DNA from: Pedobacter sp. AJM
GTDB taxonomy: Bacteria > Bacteroidota > Bacteroidia > Sphingobacteriales > Sphingobacteriaceae
Length of the DNA: 64,000 nucleotides
Direction of reading: 5' to 3'
NCBI RefSeq assembly: GCF_002197755.1
Contig: NZ_NHOT01000006.1
Coordinates: 168,493-232,492 of the forward strand
A program made the position numbers and the translations under genes. This document shows, piece by piece, positions 22,631 to 32,446 of this stretch. The notes beneath the pieces were generated by a model that worked only from the letters and a program-made list of their open reading frames with translations, ran no database searches and had not been told where the DNA came from. How positions within the stretch are numbered: the first letter of the stretch is position 1; each line of letters starts with the position of its first letter.

Positions 22631-24910
22631 TTAAAGCGCGGCTTTAGCAGCAGCTTCTGCCCTGATAATGTTTAATGCTCCACCAGCTTTAAACCAGTCG
22701 ATTTGTTGTGCATTATAACTGTGATTAACCGGGAATGACTCTTCAGTGCCATCTGCATGGTGTAACACCAATGTTAATGGTTTATCAGGTGCAAACTCTG
22801 TTAAGCCTAAGATGTCGATTTTATCATCTTCCAGGATTTTATCATAATCATCTTTATCTGCGAAAGTTAAGCCCAACATCCCTTGTTTTTTAAGGTTAGT
22901 TTCATGAATACGGGCAAAAGATTTTACCAGTACAGCACGAACACCTAAATGACGAGGTTCCATAGCTGCGTGTTCACGAGATGAACCTTCACCATAATTT
23001 TCATCACCAACTACGATTGAACCGATACCCGCCGCTTTATAATCACGTTGTGTAGCCGGAACAGGACCGTATTCGCCTGTTAAATTATTTTTAACATTAT
23101 CGGTCTTATCATTGAAGTAGTTCACTGCTCCAATTAACATGTTGTTAGAGATATTATCTAAGTGACCACGGAATTTTAACCATGGGCCCGCCATAGAAAT
23201 ATGATCCGTTGTACATTTTCCTTTAGCTTTAATTAAAAGATTCAAACCTTTTAAATCGGTGCCTTCCCAAGGTGTAAATGGATCTAACAGTTGCAAACGG
23301 TGAGACGTTGGAGAAACCAAAACTTCCACAGCAGAACCATCGGCAGCTGGTGCCTGATAACCTGCATCCTCTACCGCGAAACCTTTTGTCGGCAATTCGT
23401 CACCTGTAGGTGGATCTAATTTGATCTGTTCGCCTTTATCATTTGTTAACGTATCCGTTAATGGATTAAAGCCTAAATCGCCTGCAATAGCAATTGCAGC
23501 AACCATTTCTGGTGAGGCTACAAAAGCGAAAGTATTTGGATTACCATCAGCACGTTTAGCAAAGTTTCTGTTAAACGAATGTACGATTGTATTTTTTTCA
23601 GCTTTTTCTGAACCTGTTCTGTCCCACATACCGATACATGGTCCACAGGCATTGGTAAAGATAGTTGCGTTTAAATCTTCAAATGTTTTTAAGAAACCAT
23701 CACGGTCTGCGGTATAACGAACCTGCTCAGATCCAGGATTAATACCAAAATCAGCTTTGGTTACCAATCCTTTTTCAATAGCCTGGTTAGCGATAGATGC
23801 TGCTCTTGATAAATCTTCATAAGAAGAGTTGGTACAAGAACCAATCAATCCCCATTCTACTTTTAAAGGCCAGCCATTTTTCTCTGCCTCCACTTTCATC
23901 TGAGAAACAGGAGTAGCTAAATCTGGTGTAAAAGGACCATTTAGATAAGGCTCTAACTCATCAAGATTAATTTCAATAACCTGATCGAAATAATTTTCAG
24001 GATTAGCATAAACTTCGCTGTCTCCAGTTAAATATGCTGCGATTTTGTTTGCCTCATCAGCAACTTCATTTCTGTTTGTAGCACGTAAATAACGCTCCAT
24101 GCTTTCATCGTAACCAAAGGTTGAAGTTGTTGCGCCAATTTCAGCACCCATGTTACAGATGGTACCTTTACCTGTACAACTCATTGATGTGGCACCATCA
24201 CCGAAATATTCTACTATTGCACCCGTACCACCTTTTACAGTTAAGATACCAGCCACTTTCAGGATAACGTCTTTAGCAGCAGTCCAGCCATTTAATTTAC
24301 CTGTTAGTTTAACTCCAATTAACTTTGGAAATTTAAGTTCCCAAGGTAAACCAGCCATTACATCACAAGCATCAGCACCACCAACACCAATAGCAACCAT
24401 ACCTAAACCACCGGCATTCACGGTGTGTGAGTCGGTTCCAATCATCATTCCACCAGGGAATGCATAATTTTCTAAAACGACCTGGTGAATAATACCCGCT
24501 CCGGGTTTCCAGAAGCCGATACCATATTTATTTGATACAGATGATAAGAAATCAAAAACTTCAGCACTTTCTGTTCTGGCGTGAGGCAAATCAATTGAAG
24601 CACCTTCTTTTGCGGTAATTAAGTGATCGCAGTGAACGGTAGAGGGAACAGCCACTTGTGGACGGCCCGCCTGCATAAATTGCAAAAGCGCCATTTGAGC
24701 GGTTGCATCTTGCATCGCAACGCGGTCTGGTGCGAAATCTACATAATCAGTTCCGCGTGAAAATGCTTTTTTAGGATCGCCATCCCAAAGGTGAGCATAC
24801 AATATTTTTTCTGATAATGTTAAAGGTCTGCCAACAATTTTACGGGCCGCATCAACACGGCTTCCAAAGTTTGCATACACCTTTTTAATCATGTCTATAT
24901 CAAAAGCCAT
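22631..24910 (-). CDS. Aconitate hydratase
   Basis: A 759-residue aconitase of the mitochondrial-like type. Cluster cysteines are visible in [15 protein letters not shown] and [13 protein letters not shown], with the active-site segment [22 protein letters not shown] near the C-terminal swivel domain. It interconverts citrate and isocitrate in the TCA cycle using a 4Fe-4S cluster. Length is normal. It is monocistronic, and a candidate -7 box CGAATTTA (24954-24961, read on the minus strand) lies upstream. The 349-base gap to the next gene contains only this promoter region and the inverted repeat at 25142. Confidence 0.97.
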   Translation of the reverse strand: MAFDIDMIKKVYANFGSRVDAARKIVGRPLTLSEKILYAHLWDGDPKKAFSRGTDYVDFAPDRVAMQDATAQMALLQFMQAGRPQVAVPSTVHCDHLITAKEGASIDLPHARTESAEVFDFLSSVSNKYGIGFWKPGAGIIHQVVLENYAFPGGMMIGTDSHTVNAGGLGMVAIGVGGADACDVMAGLPWELKFPKLIGVKLTGKLNGWTAAKDVILKVAGILTVKGGTGAIVEYFGDGATSMSCTGKGTICNMGAEIGATTSTFGYDESMERYLRATNRNEVADEANKIAAYLTGDSEVYANPENYFDQVIEINLDELEPYLNGPFTPDLATPVSQMKVEAEKNGWPLKVEWGLIGSCTNSSYEDLSRAASIANQAIEKGLVTKADFGINPGSEQVRYTADRDGFLKTFEDLNATIFTNACGPCIGMWDRTGSEKAEKNTIVHSFNRNFAKRADGNPNTFAFVASPEMVAAIAIAGDLGFNPLTDTLTNDKGEQIKLDPPTGDELPTKGFAVEDAGYQAPAADGSAVEVLVSPTSHRLQLLDPFTPWEGTDLKGLNLLIKAKGKCTTDHISMAGPWLKFRGHLDNISNNMLIGAVNYFNDKTDNVKNNLTGEYGPVPATQRDYKAAGIGSIVVGDENYGEGSSREHAAMEPRHLGVRAVLVKSFARIHETNLKKQGMLGLTFADKDDYDKILEDDKIDILGLTEFAPDKPLTLVLHHADGTEESFPVNHSYNAQQIDWFKAGGALNIIRAEAAAKAAL

Positions 24911-25141
24911 CGATTTTATTGGTTAAAAGGTAATACTTCTATTCTAATAGCTGCGAATTTACAAAAAAAAAGCACCTCTTCGGGTCATCCTTAGATCATT
25001 GTATTATTTGGAAATGTTCTAAATAAAATATGCTCAGGTGGTTATAAGTATTGAAGTTTCTATAAATGTTTATACTTTTTAGTATAACGTTTGCTAAAAT
25101 ATACTTAATCATGGTATTGATTAATATCCGTAAAAACAATT

Positions 25142-25175
25142 GTCCGCTAACGAACATAGTTGTTCAATTATGGAC
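25142..25175. promoter_or_regulatory. Imperfect inverted repeat, possible operator
   Basis: GTCCGCTAACGAACA (25142-25156) and TGTTCAATTATGGAC (25161-25175) are imperfect reverse complements (10 of 15) around a 4-base centre, with matching ends GTCC/GGAC and inner GAACA/TGTTC. No gene reads directly from it; the nearest genes are aconitase and the polysaccharide deacetylase, neither downstream of it. It may be a leftover regulator site. Confidence 0.35.
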
Positions 25176-25259
25176 GCTTTAAGTTTTAAATAGGAAAGGA
25201 ATGTGTGCCCAACGCACCTGTAATCAGATTAATTTTATTGGCATAGCAATCGCTAAAAG

Positions 25260-25895
25260 CTAAAGCGTTGAAAAAGTGAAACCTTTATCCGTAAAATATT
25301 TTAAAACCCGTGGTAATGCATATTCCAATCTGTCAAAAGCCTTTAAGCTATCATGAAAAACAATGATGGAGCCGTTCTCGGTATGTTTAATTACATTTTG
25401 ATAGCATTTTTCAGGAGAAAGTTTAATATCGAAGTCACCACTGAGTACATCCCACATGACGATGTTCAGTTTGGAGTCTGACTTTGGGCTTTGGACTAAG
25501 GACTGAAGACTCGCAATCTGACTTTTCTTTATTCTTCCGTAAGGTGGTCTGAAAAGGTTGGTTTGGGTAAGTTGCTGGCATTTTAAAGTGTTTTGGAGAT
25601 AGGTTTCATCATCGGTTTTCCAGCCTTTTAAATGGTTAAAAGTATGGTTTCCGATGGCATGACTGTCCTTTATAACTTTAGCGTAAATTTCAGGATGCTT
25701 TACAATATTATCGCCAATGCAAAAAAAAGTAGCTTTTGCATTAAAGGCTTTTAAAGTTTTTAATACAAATTCTGTAACATTGGGTATAGGTCCATCGTCA
25801 AAGGTCAAATAAATAACTTTTTCGGTGCGGGATTTATTCCACAACAAAGATGGATAATACCATTTTAGCAGAAGCGGTGATTTGATCAGGTACAT
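25260..25895 (-). CDS. Polysaccharide deacetylase (NodB domain)
   Basis: A 211-residue carbohydrate esterase family 4-like protein. All five motifs can be seen: TFDDGP (metal and base Asp), HTFNH (metal His pair), RPPYG, WDVLSGDFD and IIVFHDS (catalytic His). It would remove N- or O-acetyl groups from a polymer such as peptidoglycan. Between RPPYGRIKKSQI and IVMWDV the segment ASLQSLVQSPKSDSKLN is unusually long, and its DNA includes GACTGAAGACT (25501-25511), a repeat found between genes elsewhere in the window. A short start is possible since no signal peptide is obvious. Confidence 0.88.
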   Translation of the reverse strand: MYLIKSPLLLKWYYPSLLWNKSRTEKVIYLTFDDGPIPNVTEFVLKTLKAFNAKATFFCIGDNIVKHPEIYAKVIKDSHAIGNHTFNHLKGWKTDDETYLQNTLKCQQLTQTNLFRPPYGRIKKSQIASLQSLVQSPKSDSKLNIVMWDVLSGDFDIKLSPEKCYQNVIKHTENGSIIVFHDSLKAFDRLEYALPRVLKYFTDKGFTFSTL

Positions 25896-25969
25896 TTAAT
25901 TTCAAAGTTAGTAAATGCCTGTACAGATTTAAATTATTAGAGTTGTTTATATAGATTTGAAAACAAATT

Positions 25970-27328
25970 ATGAAGATGTTTACCCAAACAAAGTTTTTTA
26001 CCGGTTCTGTATTGTTAGTTGCGCTAGGTTTTGGCCAAACGCTTAAAGCACAGGAAGTCATTACCATACAGCAAGCGGTTGATAATACCTTGAAAAATAA
26101 TCTTACTATTAAGCAGGCGCAGTTTAATGCTGCAATTACTGATGAAAATTTAACGCAATCTAAATACGCACTGTATCCGACCTTAAGCGCAAGTGTGAGT
26201 CCAAATTTAACATTCGGACGTGGTTTGGATCAAACCACTTTTCAGGTGACCAATCAAACATCCTTATATACAAGCGGTAATTTGAGTTCTAATGTTAATT
26301 TGTTTCAAGGCTTTTCTAAAATTAATCAGATCAGACAAAATAAATTGTTATTACAAGCTGATCAAACCAATGTAGACAAGATTAAAAATGATTTAATTTT
26401 AAGTGTGGTTACGGCCTACCTTCAGGTTTTATATAATGCTGACTTGGAAAGGGCATCAAAAGAACAACTGGATATAGCCAATAAAACTTTAATCAGGGAA
26501 AATGCTTTACTTGATGCGGGAAATAAAACACTTGCTGATGTATCTCAGGCTAAATCTCAGGCGGCCACTGCGGAGCTTAATTTAACAAATGCTCAAAATG
26601 CGTTGTCAATTTCTTATTTAACGCTGGGACAACTTATGGAAATGCAACCCAACCAGCGATTTGTTGTGCAGGCGCCATTAATTGATAATGTTAAAGCAGT
26701 TTCTTCAGCAGCTAATGCTGAAGAAATTTACAATAATGCCTTGAACATTTTTCCGGATATAAAACTGGCAAATTTACGTTCACTGGCAGCTAAACAAGCA
26801 ATTGCAGTTGCAAAAGGTGCTTATGCGCCTTCATTAAGTCTGGGTGCCGGACTTAATACTTCTTATTCGTACCAGTTTGATTATTCCGGAGCATTTCCGC
26901 AGTCATCATTTGCAGATCAGATTAATCAACGTTTAGGACAAAGTATTGGGATGAGTTTACAGATTCCTATTTTTAATGGATTTACTGCCCGCTCAAATGT
27001 CCGGAGGGCGAAAATAACTTATCAGAATACATTAACTTCAGAGCAGCTTGCAAAGAACAATTTAAATAAGGTAATCTTTCAGGCCACAACGGATTTAAAA
27101 GCAGCCGAAAGCAGGTACAGTTCTACACAAAATGCTTTTGATGCTCAAAAAGATGCATTTTATGTAGTTGAGCAACGTTACAATGTTGGCCTGGTAAATT
27201 CATTGGATTACAGTACAGCCCAGACGAATAGAAATAAAGCGGAAATAGATTTTATTCAGGCTAAATATGATCTTTTATTCAGAGCCAAAGTGATTGATTA
27301 TTACTTAGGGAAACAGATAACATTTTAA
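25970..27328 (+). CDS. TolC family outer-membrane efflux protein
   Basis: A 452-residue protein with signal peptide (TGSVLLVALGFGQTLKAQ) and the duplicated long coiled-coil helices typical of outer membrane efflux proteins (Ala/Gln/Asn-rich heptads around VTAYLQVLYNADLERASKEQ and FQATTDLKAAESRYSSTQNA). It forms a trimeric outer-membrane duct. The adaptor gene follows after 29 bases, so they are cotranscribed, but no pump gene follows. Substrate unknown. Confidence 0.92.
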   Translation: MKMFTQTKFFTGSVLLVALGFGQTLKAQEVITIQQAVDNTLKNNLTIKQAQFNAAITDENLTQSKYALYPTLSASVSPNLTFGRGLDQTTFQVTNQTSLYTSGNLSSNVNLFQGFSKINQIRQNKLLLQADQTNVDKIKNDLILSVVTAYLQVLYNADLERASKEQLDIANKTLIRENALLDAGNKTLADVSQAKSQAATAELNLTNAQNALSISYLTLGQLMEMQPNQRFVVQAPLIDNVKAVSSAANAEEIYNNALNIFPDIKLANLRSLAAKQAIAVAKGAYAPSLSLGAGLNTSYSYQFDYSGAFPQSSFADQINQRLGQSIGMSLQIPIFNGFTARSNVRRAKITYQNTLTSEQLAKNNLNKVIFQATTDLKAAESRYSSTQNAFDAQKDAFYVVEQRYNVGLVNSLDYSTAQTNRNKAEIDFIQAKYDLLFRAKVIDYYLGKQITF

Positions 27329-27357
27329 ATAACCACAAAGGAAACACATTAACAATT

Positions 27358-28692
27358 ATGAAACTGAAACATATACTCATTACCATTGGTGTGATCATTG
27401 CCATTCTTATCGGATTAAAACTGGCGGGCGTGATTGGCGGAGATAAAACTGAGAAAGTAACTACTGAAAAAGCAAACACAAAAAATGTTGTGGAAACAGT
27501 AACCGCAAGTGGTAAAATTCAACCCGAAACCGAAGTTAAACTCAGCTCTGAGGTTTCAGGAGAAGTAGTAGAATTGAAGGTTAAGGAAGGTGATATTGTA
27601 AAGGCAGGCCAGCTGCTTTGTAAGGTTCGTCCGGATATCTTACAGTCAGGTTATGAAAGAAGCGTGGCAACATTTAATGCACAAAAAGCAAGTGTAGCGG
27701 CTGCACAACAACAGCTGATTCAAAATCAGGCTAACTTTGTTAATGCGGAAGCCACCTATAAACGTAATGTTGAACTGTTTCAGAAAAAGGTAATTTCTGC
27801 TTCTGAATTTGATTCGGCCAAAGCAGCATATTTAACCGCTAAAGCAACATTAGCCAGTGCTAAAGAAAGTGTAACCGGTGCCAAATTTACACTGGAGCAA
27901 ACTGGTGCAAATGTGAAAGAAGCAGGAGCGAACTTAGCCAGAACAACAATTTATGCGCCGGCAGACGGGGTAGTTTCTAAACTTTCCATCGAATTAGGCG
28001 ACCGTATTTTAGGTACTTCTCAAATGGCCGGTACCGAAATTATGCGCATATCAAATTTATCTTCCATGGAAGTGAATGTGGATGTGAATGAAAATGATAT
28101 TACCCGCGTTAAGGTGGGTGATAAGGCTGCAATAGAAGTTGACGCATTTTCTGATAAAAAATTCAGGGGAATCGTTACTGAAATTGCCAGTTCATCAACC
28201 GCTGTTGGTACGACCACCGGCACTTCTGTAGATCAGGTAACCAACTTTTCAGTTAAAATCAGGATTACTGAGGTTATGGAAGGCAAACAGCAATCTATTT
28301 TCCGTCCCGGGATGTCAGCTACAGTAGATATCGAAAGTGCTTCAGTGAATGGTTTAGCCATTCCGATTCAGGCCGTATTTACTGAAAGCGGTAAAAATGC
28401 CGATCAAAACCAAGGGAATCAGGAAAGTGCAGATAAACAAAAATCTAAATTAACAGATAAAAAGGTTAAGCAGTTTGTATACACTTACGATGCTAAAACC
28501 AAAAAGGTTAAAAAAGCTGAAGTAACCACTGGTATCCAAAACGATCAGTTTATTATTGTTAAATCTGGTCTTAAAGCCGGACAAGAAATTGTAACCGGAC
28601 CATATTCTGCCATTCAAAATAAATTAAAGGATGGAATGATCGTAGAAAAAACAGCTAAAGACCAATTGTTTAGCAAAGACGGTAAAAAGTAG
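27358..28692 (+). CDS. HlyD/MacA-like periplasmic adaptor
   Basis: A 444-residue membrane-fusion protein with an N-terminal membrane anchor (ILITIGVIIAILIGLKLAGV), split lipoyl-like halves (SSEVSGEVVELKVKEGDIVKAG and TTIYAPADGVVSKLSIELGD), a coiled-coil hairpin between them and beta-barrel and membrane-proximal domains. A Lys/Gln-rich insertion (GKNADQNQGNQESADKQKSK) interrupts the C-terminal domain. It would connect an inner-membrane pump, probably a MacB-type ABC permease, to the TolC protein encoded upstream; no such pump is encoded nearby. Confidence 0.92.
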   Translation: MKLKHILITIGVIIAILIGLKLAGVIGGDKTEKVTTEKANTKNVVETVTASGKIQPETEVKLSSEVSGEVVELKVKEGDIVKAGQLLCKVRPDILQSGYERSVATFNAQKASVAAAQQQLIQNQANFVNAEATYKRNVELFQKKVISASEFDSAKAAYLTAKATLASAKESVTGAKFTLEQTGANVKEAGANLARTTIYAPADGVVSKLSIELGDRILGTSQMAGTEIMRISNLSSMEVNVDVNENDITRVKVGDKAAIEVDAFSDKKFRGIVTEIASSSTAVGTTTGTSVDQVTNFSVKIRITEVMEGKQQSIFRPGMSATVDIESASVNGLAIPIQAVFTESGKNADQNQGNQESADKQKSKLTDKKVKQFVYTYDAKTKKVKKAEVTTGIQNDQFIIVKSGLKAGQEIVTGPYSAIQNKLKDGMIVEKTAKDQLFSKDGKK

Positions 28693-28732
28693 ATGATAAT
28701 TAATCGCAAGAAATAGTAACTTGCGTTGTTTA

Positions 28733-28785
28733 AGGTGTAAGGTTTAGGATTTAAGGCAATGGTCTATATCCTAAAGCTTACACCT
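28733..28785. repeat. Long intergenic inverted repeat between adaptor gene and gpsA
   Basis: AGGTGTAAGGTTTAGGAT (28733-28750) pairs with ATCCTAAAGCTTACACCT (28768-28785) with a single mismatch and a 17-base loop. It could terminate the efflux operon on either strand, although no T-run follows directly. Confidence 0.75.
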
Positions 28786-28809
28786 TTTACCTTAAATCTT
28801 TTTTATAGA

Positions 28810-29808
28810 ATGGTACCTAAAATAGCAATGATAGGAGGCGGTAGCTGGGCTACGGCTATTGTGAAAATGCTATCTGATAATTTATCTGAGAAGGAAATTT
28901 ATTGGTGGATGCGTAATGAAGTGGCGATAGAACACATTAAAAAGTTCAAGCACAATCCTCATTACCTTAGTTCTGTAGAAATTAAATTGCCTGAACATCA
29001 GATTTCTTCAGATATTGCCTGTATCATCCAGTCAGCAGATTTTGTCATCTTGAATGTTCCTGCTGCTTTTTTAAAGGAAAGTTTAAAAGGCATCACTCCG
29101 GAAGATTTAAAAGGGAAAAAAATTATTTCGGCGATAAAAGGAATCGTACCGGAGGATAACCTGATCATCGGTGAGTTTTTGCACGAAGTTTATCAGGTGC
29201 CTTATGAAAATATTTTAGTGGTCAGTGGTCCCTGCCATGCAGAGGAAGTGGCTTTCGAAAAGCTTTCTTACCTGACCATTGCCTGCACGGATGTGGAAAA
29301 GGCTGCTACATTTGCGGCGTTTTTAAATACCCGTTATATCAAAACCAATGTATCAGATGATATTTTCGGTACCGAATACGCTGCAGTATTAAAAAATATT
29401 TATGCGGTGGCCAGCGGTATTTGCCATGGTATTGGTTATGGTGATAATTTCCAGGCCGTATTAATCAGCAATGCCATCCGTGAAATTAAGCGTTTTGTTG
29501 ATGCAGTGCATCCAATCGACAGAGATATTATGGAATCTGCCTATCTGGGCGATTTACTGGTTACGGCTTACTCTCAGTTCAGTCGTAACCGTACTTTTGG
29601 CAATATGGTAGGCAAGGGCTATACCGTTAAATCGGCACAGCTTGAAATGAATATGATTGCGGAGGGCTATTATGCCGTTAAATGCATGCATATTAAAAAT
29701 CAGTCATATGATGTAGATATGCCAATCAGCAAGGCCGTTCATAATATTTTATACGGTAACCGTTCACCGCAGGTGGAGATGAAGTTACTGGCTGAAAAAT
29801 TAAATTAA
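28810..29808 (+). CDS. gpsA: NAD(P)-dependent glycerol-3-phosphate dehydrogenase
   Basis: A 332-residue enzyme with the N-terminal Rossmann motif IAMIGGGSWATAIVKML, the SGPCHAEEV segment (GPsfA equivalent), the catalytic-Lys region AAVLKNIYAVASGICHGIGYGDN and a downstream SRNRTFG. It reduces dihydroxyacetone phosphate to sn-glycerol-3-phosphate for phospholipid synthesis. The start MVPKIAMIGG at 28810 sets the motif at the usual place; an upstream Met at 28759 lies inside the inverted repeat and is rejected. Confidence 0.94.
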   Translation: MVPKIAMIGGGSWATAIVKMLSDNLSEKEIYWWMRNEVAIEHIKKFKHNPHYLSSVEIKLPEHQISSDIACIIQSADFVILNVPAAFLKESLKGITPEDLKGKKIISAIKGIVPEDNLIIGEFLHEVYQVPYENILVVSGPCHAEEVAFEKLSYLTIACTDVEKAATFAAFLNTRYIKTNVSDDIFGTEYAAVLKNIYAVASGICHGIGYGDNFQAVLISNAIREIKRFVDAVHPIDRDIMESAYLGDLLVTAYSQFSRNRTFGNMVGKGYTVKSAQLEMNMIAEGYYAVKCMHIKNQSYDVDMPISKAVHNILYGNRSPQVEMKLLAEKLN

Positions 29809-30009
29809 TCATTTGTTGCGGTGATGGAAAAGATGTACTACACCACGTTTATTGCACCGCTTACCATTCTTTGATGGTATTACCTTCAATTTATTAATCT
29901 GGTTTTTAACCCTGGAATGAAAATGTAAAATTATTTAACATTTTGGTTGCCTGTAAATTAAAACAAAATTAATCAACGGCTGTTATCATCTGAAATAAAT
30001 ATAAAGGCC

Positions 30010-30351
30010 ATGAAAAAGAAATTTTCAATCGGATTATTAGCGCTTGCATTAGTTGGTGGATTAACCTTCAGTGCTGGTGCACAAGAGAAAAAAACAGAAG
30101 TAGGAAAAGCATTAGATCATACCGGTAAAGCTATTGAAAAAGGTGCAAAATCTGTAGGCAATAAAACGGCTGAAGTTGCTGTTAAAGGTGGTTCAAAGGT
30201 TGCAGATAAAACCTGGAAAGGTAAGATGGCACCTGATGGTTCTGATGTATACATCAATTCGAAAAACGAAAAGTATTATGTTAATGCTAAAGGTGCAAAA
30301 ATCTGGTTAAAAGCTAGCCAGATCAAAAACAGACCACAATCTAAAAAATAG
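30010..30351 (+). CDS. Secreted small basic protein
   Basis: A 113-residue protein with signal peptide (MKKKFSIGLLALALVGGLTF SAGAQ) and a Lys/Gly-rich mature part. Short repeats of the type KALDHTGKAIEKGAKSVGNK recall amphipathic-helix motifs, followed by a compact C-terminal segment (PDGSDVYINSKNEKYYVNAKGAKIWLKASQI) that may form a small beta fold. It is periplasmic or exported. No family is recognised with confidence. A shared terminator separates it from the convergent lipoprotein gene. Confidence 0.6.
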   Translation: MKKKFSIGLLALALVGGLTFSAGAQEKKTEVGKALDHTGKAIEKGAKSVGNKTAEVAVKGGSKVADKTWKGKMAPDGSDVYINSKNEKYYVNAKGAKIWLKASQIKNRPQSKK

Positions 30352-30373
30352 GGTCAGGCAAATTTAGTAAGGA

Positions 30374-30400
30374 AAGCAGCTCATTCATAATGAGCTGCTT
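30374..30400. terminator. Bidirectional terminator between convergent genes
   Basis: AAGCAGCTCA (30374-30383) pairs with TGAGCTGCTT (30391-30400), followed by a T-run on the plus strand and A-rich flank on the other side. It lies between genes ending at 30351 (+) and 30408 (-). Confidence 0.85.
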
Positions 30401-30407
30401 TTTTGCT

Positions 30408-30914
30408 TTATAATTTTAGCGAAAATATACTTTTGATGTAGAAATCGTCATTTGGTACCATTGTTTCCAGAGGTACTGCTACCTGATTTATTAACAATTG
30501 CTCTGTTTTGTTTCCATTCATCTTCAGGTTAAGCGCTAACGGCTGGCGATCGCCAAGTTTCAGGAAAAATGTGTGATTGATATTTTTAGCAAGTGACGTA
30601 ATTTGGGTGGAAAATAATTGGTTAAATGCATATACCGTGGTTCCACGAGAGAAAGATTGCCTGATGGTAAATTCTATTGACTGCGAAACACCTTGATTGT
30701 CCTTATAATAAAGTTGTATTTGATCTTTACTAAATGCACCAACATTTGCTGCATTTAACAAATCTGAACCATTATTTCCTTTTATAGATAAACTTAAGTA
30801 AGATGGTTCTTCGGTAGGGGAGCAGGCACATGCACCTCCACCCGGATCAATTGTTTTTTTACAAGCAATGCCAACGACAAGCATGACTGCGAGAACGATA
30901 AAGATTTTTTTCAT
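30408..30914 (-). CDS. Hypothetical lipoprotein
   Basis: A 168-residue protein with a lipoprotein signal (MKKIFIVLAVMLVVGIAC, lipidated Cys18) and a further Cys pair (GACACSP) just after it. The rest looks like a small beta-sandwich with no motif I recognise (SYLSLSIKGNNGSDLL ... IEFTIRQSF). The KK after the lipobox Cys, with no Asp, suggests outer-membrane sorting. Function unknown. Confidence 0.7.
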   Translation of the reverse strand: MKKIFIVLAVMLVVGIACKKTIDPGGGACACSPTEEPSYLSLSIKGNNGSDLLNAANVGAFSKDQIQLYYKDNQGVSQSIEFTIRQSFSRGTTVYAFNQLFSTQITSLAKNINHTFFLKLGDRQPLALNLKMNGNKTEQLLINQVAVPLETMVPNDDFYIKSIFSLKL

Positions 30915-30985
30915 AATTGTTTTTTTCTTTAAACGACTGTGTTAGGGATACCGCTACAGTTCAGAGAAAAAATAACAGCAAAAAA

Positions 30986-31016
30986 AATCCCGATAGGAGT
31001 AATTGCTATCGGGATT
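30986..31016 (-). terminator. Terminator downstream of rimO
   Basis: AATCCCGATAG (30986-30996) pairs perfectly with CTATCGGGATT (31006-31016); the A-run on the left is a T-run on the minus strand. It lies 19 bases past the rimO stop. Confidence 0.85.
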
Positions 31017-31034
31017 AATGTAAAGGTAATTATC

Positions 31035-32366
31035 TTAAACGATTGTGCCATACAAATCGAAATCTTCGGCACGGTCTATTTTAACCTGAACGAAACTTCC
31101 GTTTGCGGCATAACCTGTTGCAGCATCTATTAAAACTTCATTGTCTACTTCTGGAGAATCAAACTCTGTTCTTCCCACAAAGAAGTCGCCTTCTTTTTTG
31201 TCAACCAATACTTTAAATGTCTGACCAACTTTTTCCTGGTTGATCTCAAATGAAATGCCTTGCTGAATTTCCATAATGTCATCAACACGTTGTTGCTTTA
31301 CCTCATCAGGTACATTGTCAATCAGCGTATGTGCATGTGTTTTTTCTTCATGCGAATACGTGAAACAACCTAAGCGATCAAATTTAGTTTCTGCCACCCA
31401 AGCAGCCATTTCTTCAAAATCATGCTGTGTTTCACCGGGATAACCACAAATCAATGTTGTACGCATGGCTATATTCGGCACCTTATCTCTGATCTGGTTT
31501 ACCAGGTCGATGGTTTTCTGTTTCGTGGTCCCACGGCGCATGGATTTTAACATGTTATCCGTAATGTGCTGCAACGGCATGTCGAGGTAATTACAAATGT
31601 TATCACGCTCATTCATGGCATCTAAAATTTCCATTGGGAAACCACTCGGATAGGCATATTGCAAACGGATCCATTCAATTCCGGGAACGTCAGAAAGGCG
31701 GCGCATCAGTTCATCTAATTTGCGAACGCCATATAAATCAAGCCCATAATAGGTGAGGTCCTGCGCAATTAAAATTAACTCTTTTGTGCCATTTTTGGCC
31801 AGGATTTTGGCTTCGTTAACCAATTCTTCCATGGGTTTACTCATGTGCTTTCCGCGCATCAGCGGGATGGCACAAAATGAACACGGACGGTTACAGCCTT
31901 CGGCAATTTTAAAATAGGCGAAATGAGAAGGGGTGGTAAGCAAACGTTCACCAATCAGTTCATGTTTGTAATTCGCTCCTAGTTCATGTAAGATATTTTG
32001 CAAATCATTGGTGCCGAAAAAGGCATCAACATTGGTGATTTCTGATTCTAGTTCGGGTTTGTAACGCTCAGATAAACATCCTGTAACTACAACCTTTCCT
32101 ATCTTGCCAGCTTCTTTCAGCTCGCTGAACTGCAGAATGGTATCAATTGATTCCTGTTTGGCATTATCTATAAATCCACATGTATTAATGACTACGATAT
32201 CATCTTTTCCCATTTTGTCAGATTCGTGCACCACATTTAAATTGTTTCCACGCAGCTGTCCCATCAATACTTCCGAATCGTAAATATTTTTAGAGCAACC
32301 CAAAGTAATCACATTGATTTTAGGTTGTTTTATAGCAGATTTACTTTTTATAATTTTGGTATTCAT
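31035..32366 (-). CDS. rimO: Ribosomal protein S12 methylthiotransferase
   Basis: A 443-residue radical-SAM methylthiotransferase. The N-terminal cluster Cys residues are in VITLGCSKN, INTCGFI and VTGCLSERY; the radical-SAM CxxxCxxC is CNRPCSFC; and a TRAM-like domain ends the protein (VLVDKKEGDFFVGRTEFDSP). The LGCSKN and GFI context separates RimO from MiaB. It methylthiolates an Asp of ribosomal protein S12. Typically it neighbours ftsY in this group; here a GxxExxY gene lies between. Confidence 0.96.
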   Translation of the reverse strand: MNTKIIKSKSAIKQPKINVITLGCSKNIYDSEVLMGQLRGNNLNVVHESDKMGKDDIVVINTCGFIDNAKQESIDTILQFSELKEAGKIGKVVVTGCLSERYKPELESEITNVDAFFGTNDLQNILHELGANYKHELIGERLLTTPSHFAYFKIAEGCNRPCSFCAIPLMRGKHMSKPMEELVNEAKILAKNGTKELILIAQDLTYYGLDLYGVRKLDELMRRLSDVPGIEWIRLQYAYPSGFPMEILDAMNERDNICNYLDMPLQHITDNMLKSMRRGTTKQKTIDLVNQIRDKVPNIAMRTTLICGYPGETQHDFEEMAAWVAETKFDRLGCFTYSHEEKTHAHTLIDNVPDEVKQQRVDDIMEIQQGISFEINQEKVGQTFKVLVDKKEGDFFVGRTEFDSPEVDNEVLIDAATGYAANGSFVQVKIDRAEDFDLYGTIV

Positions 32367-32446
32367 ATTATTGTTTATTACGTCTTACCTACGGTTTGAT
32401 GTCACAGATTTGACGATTCCACAGATCGGATGTGGTATTTAAGAGA

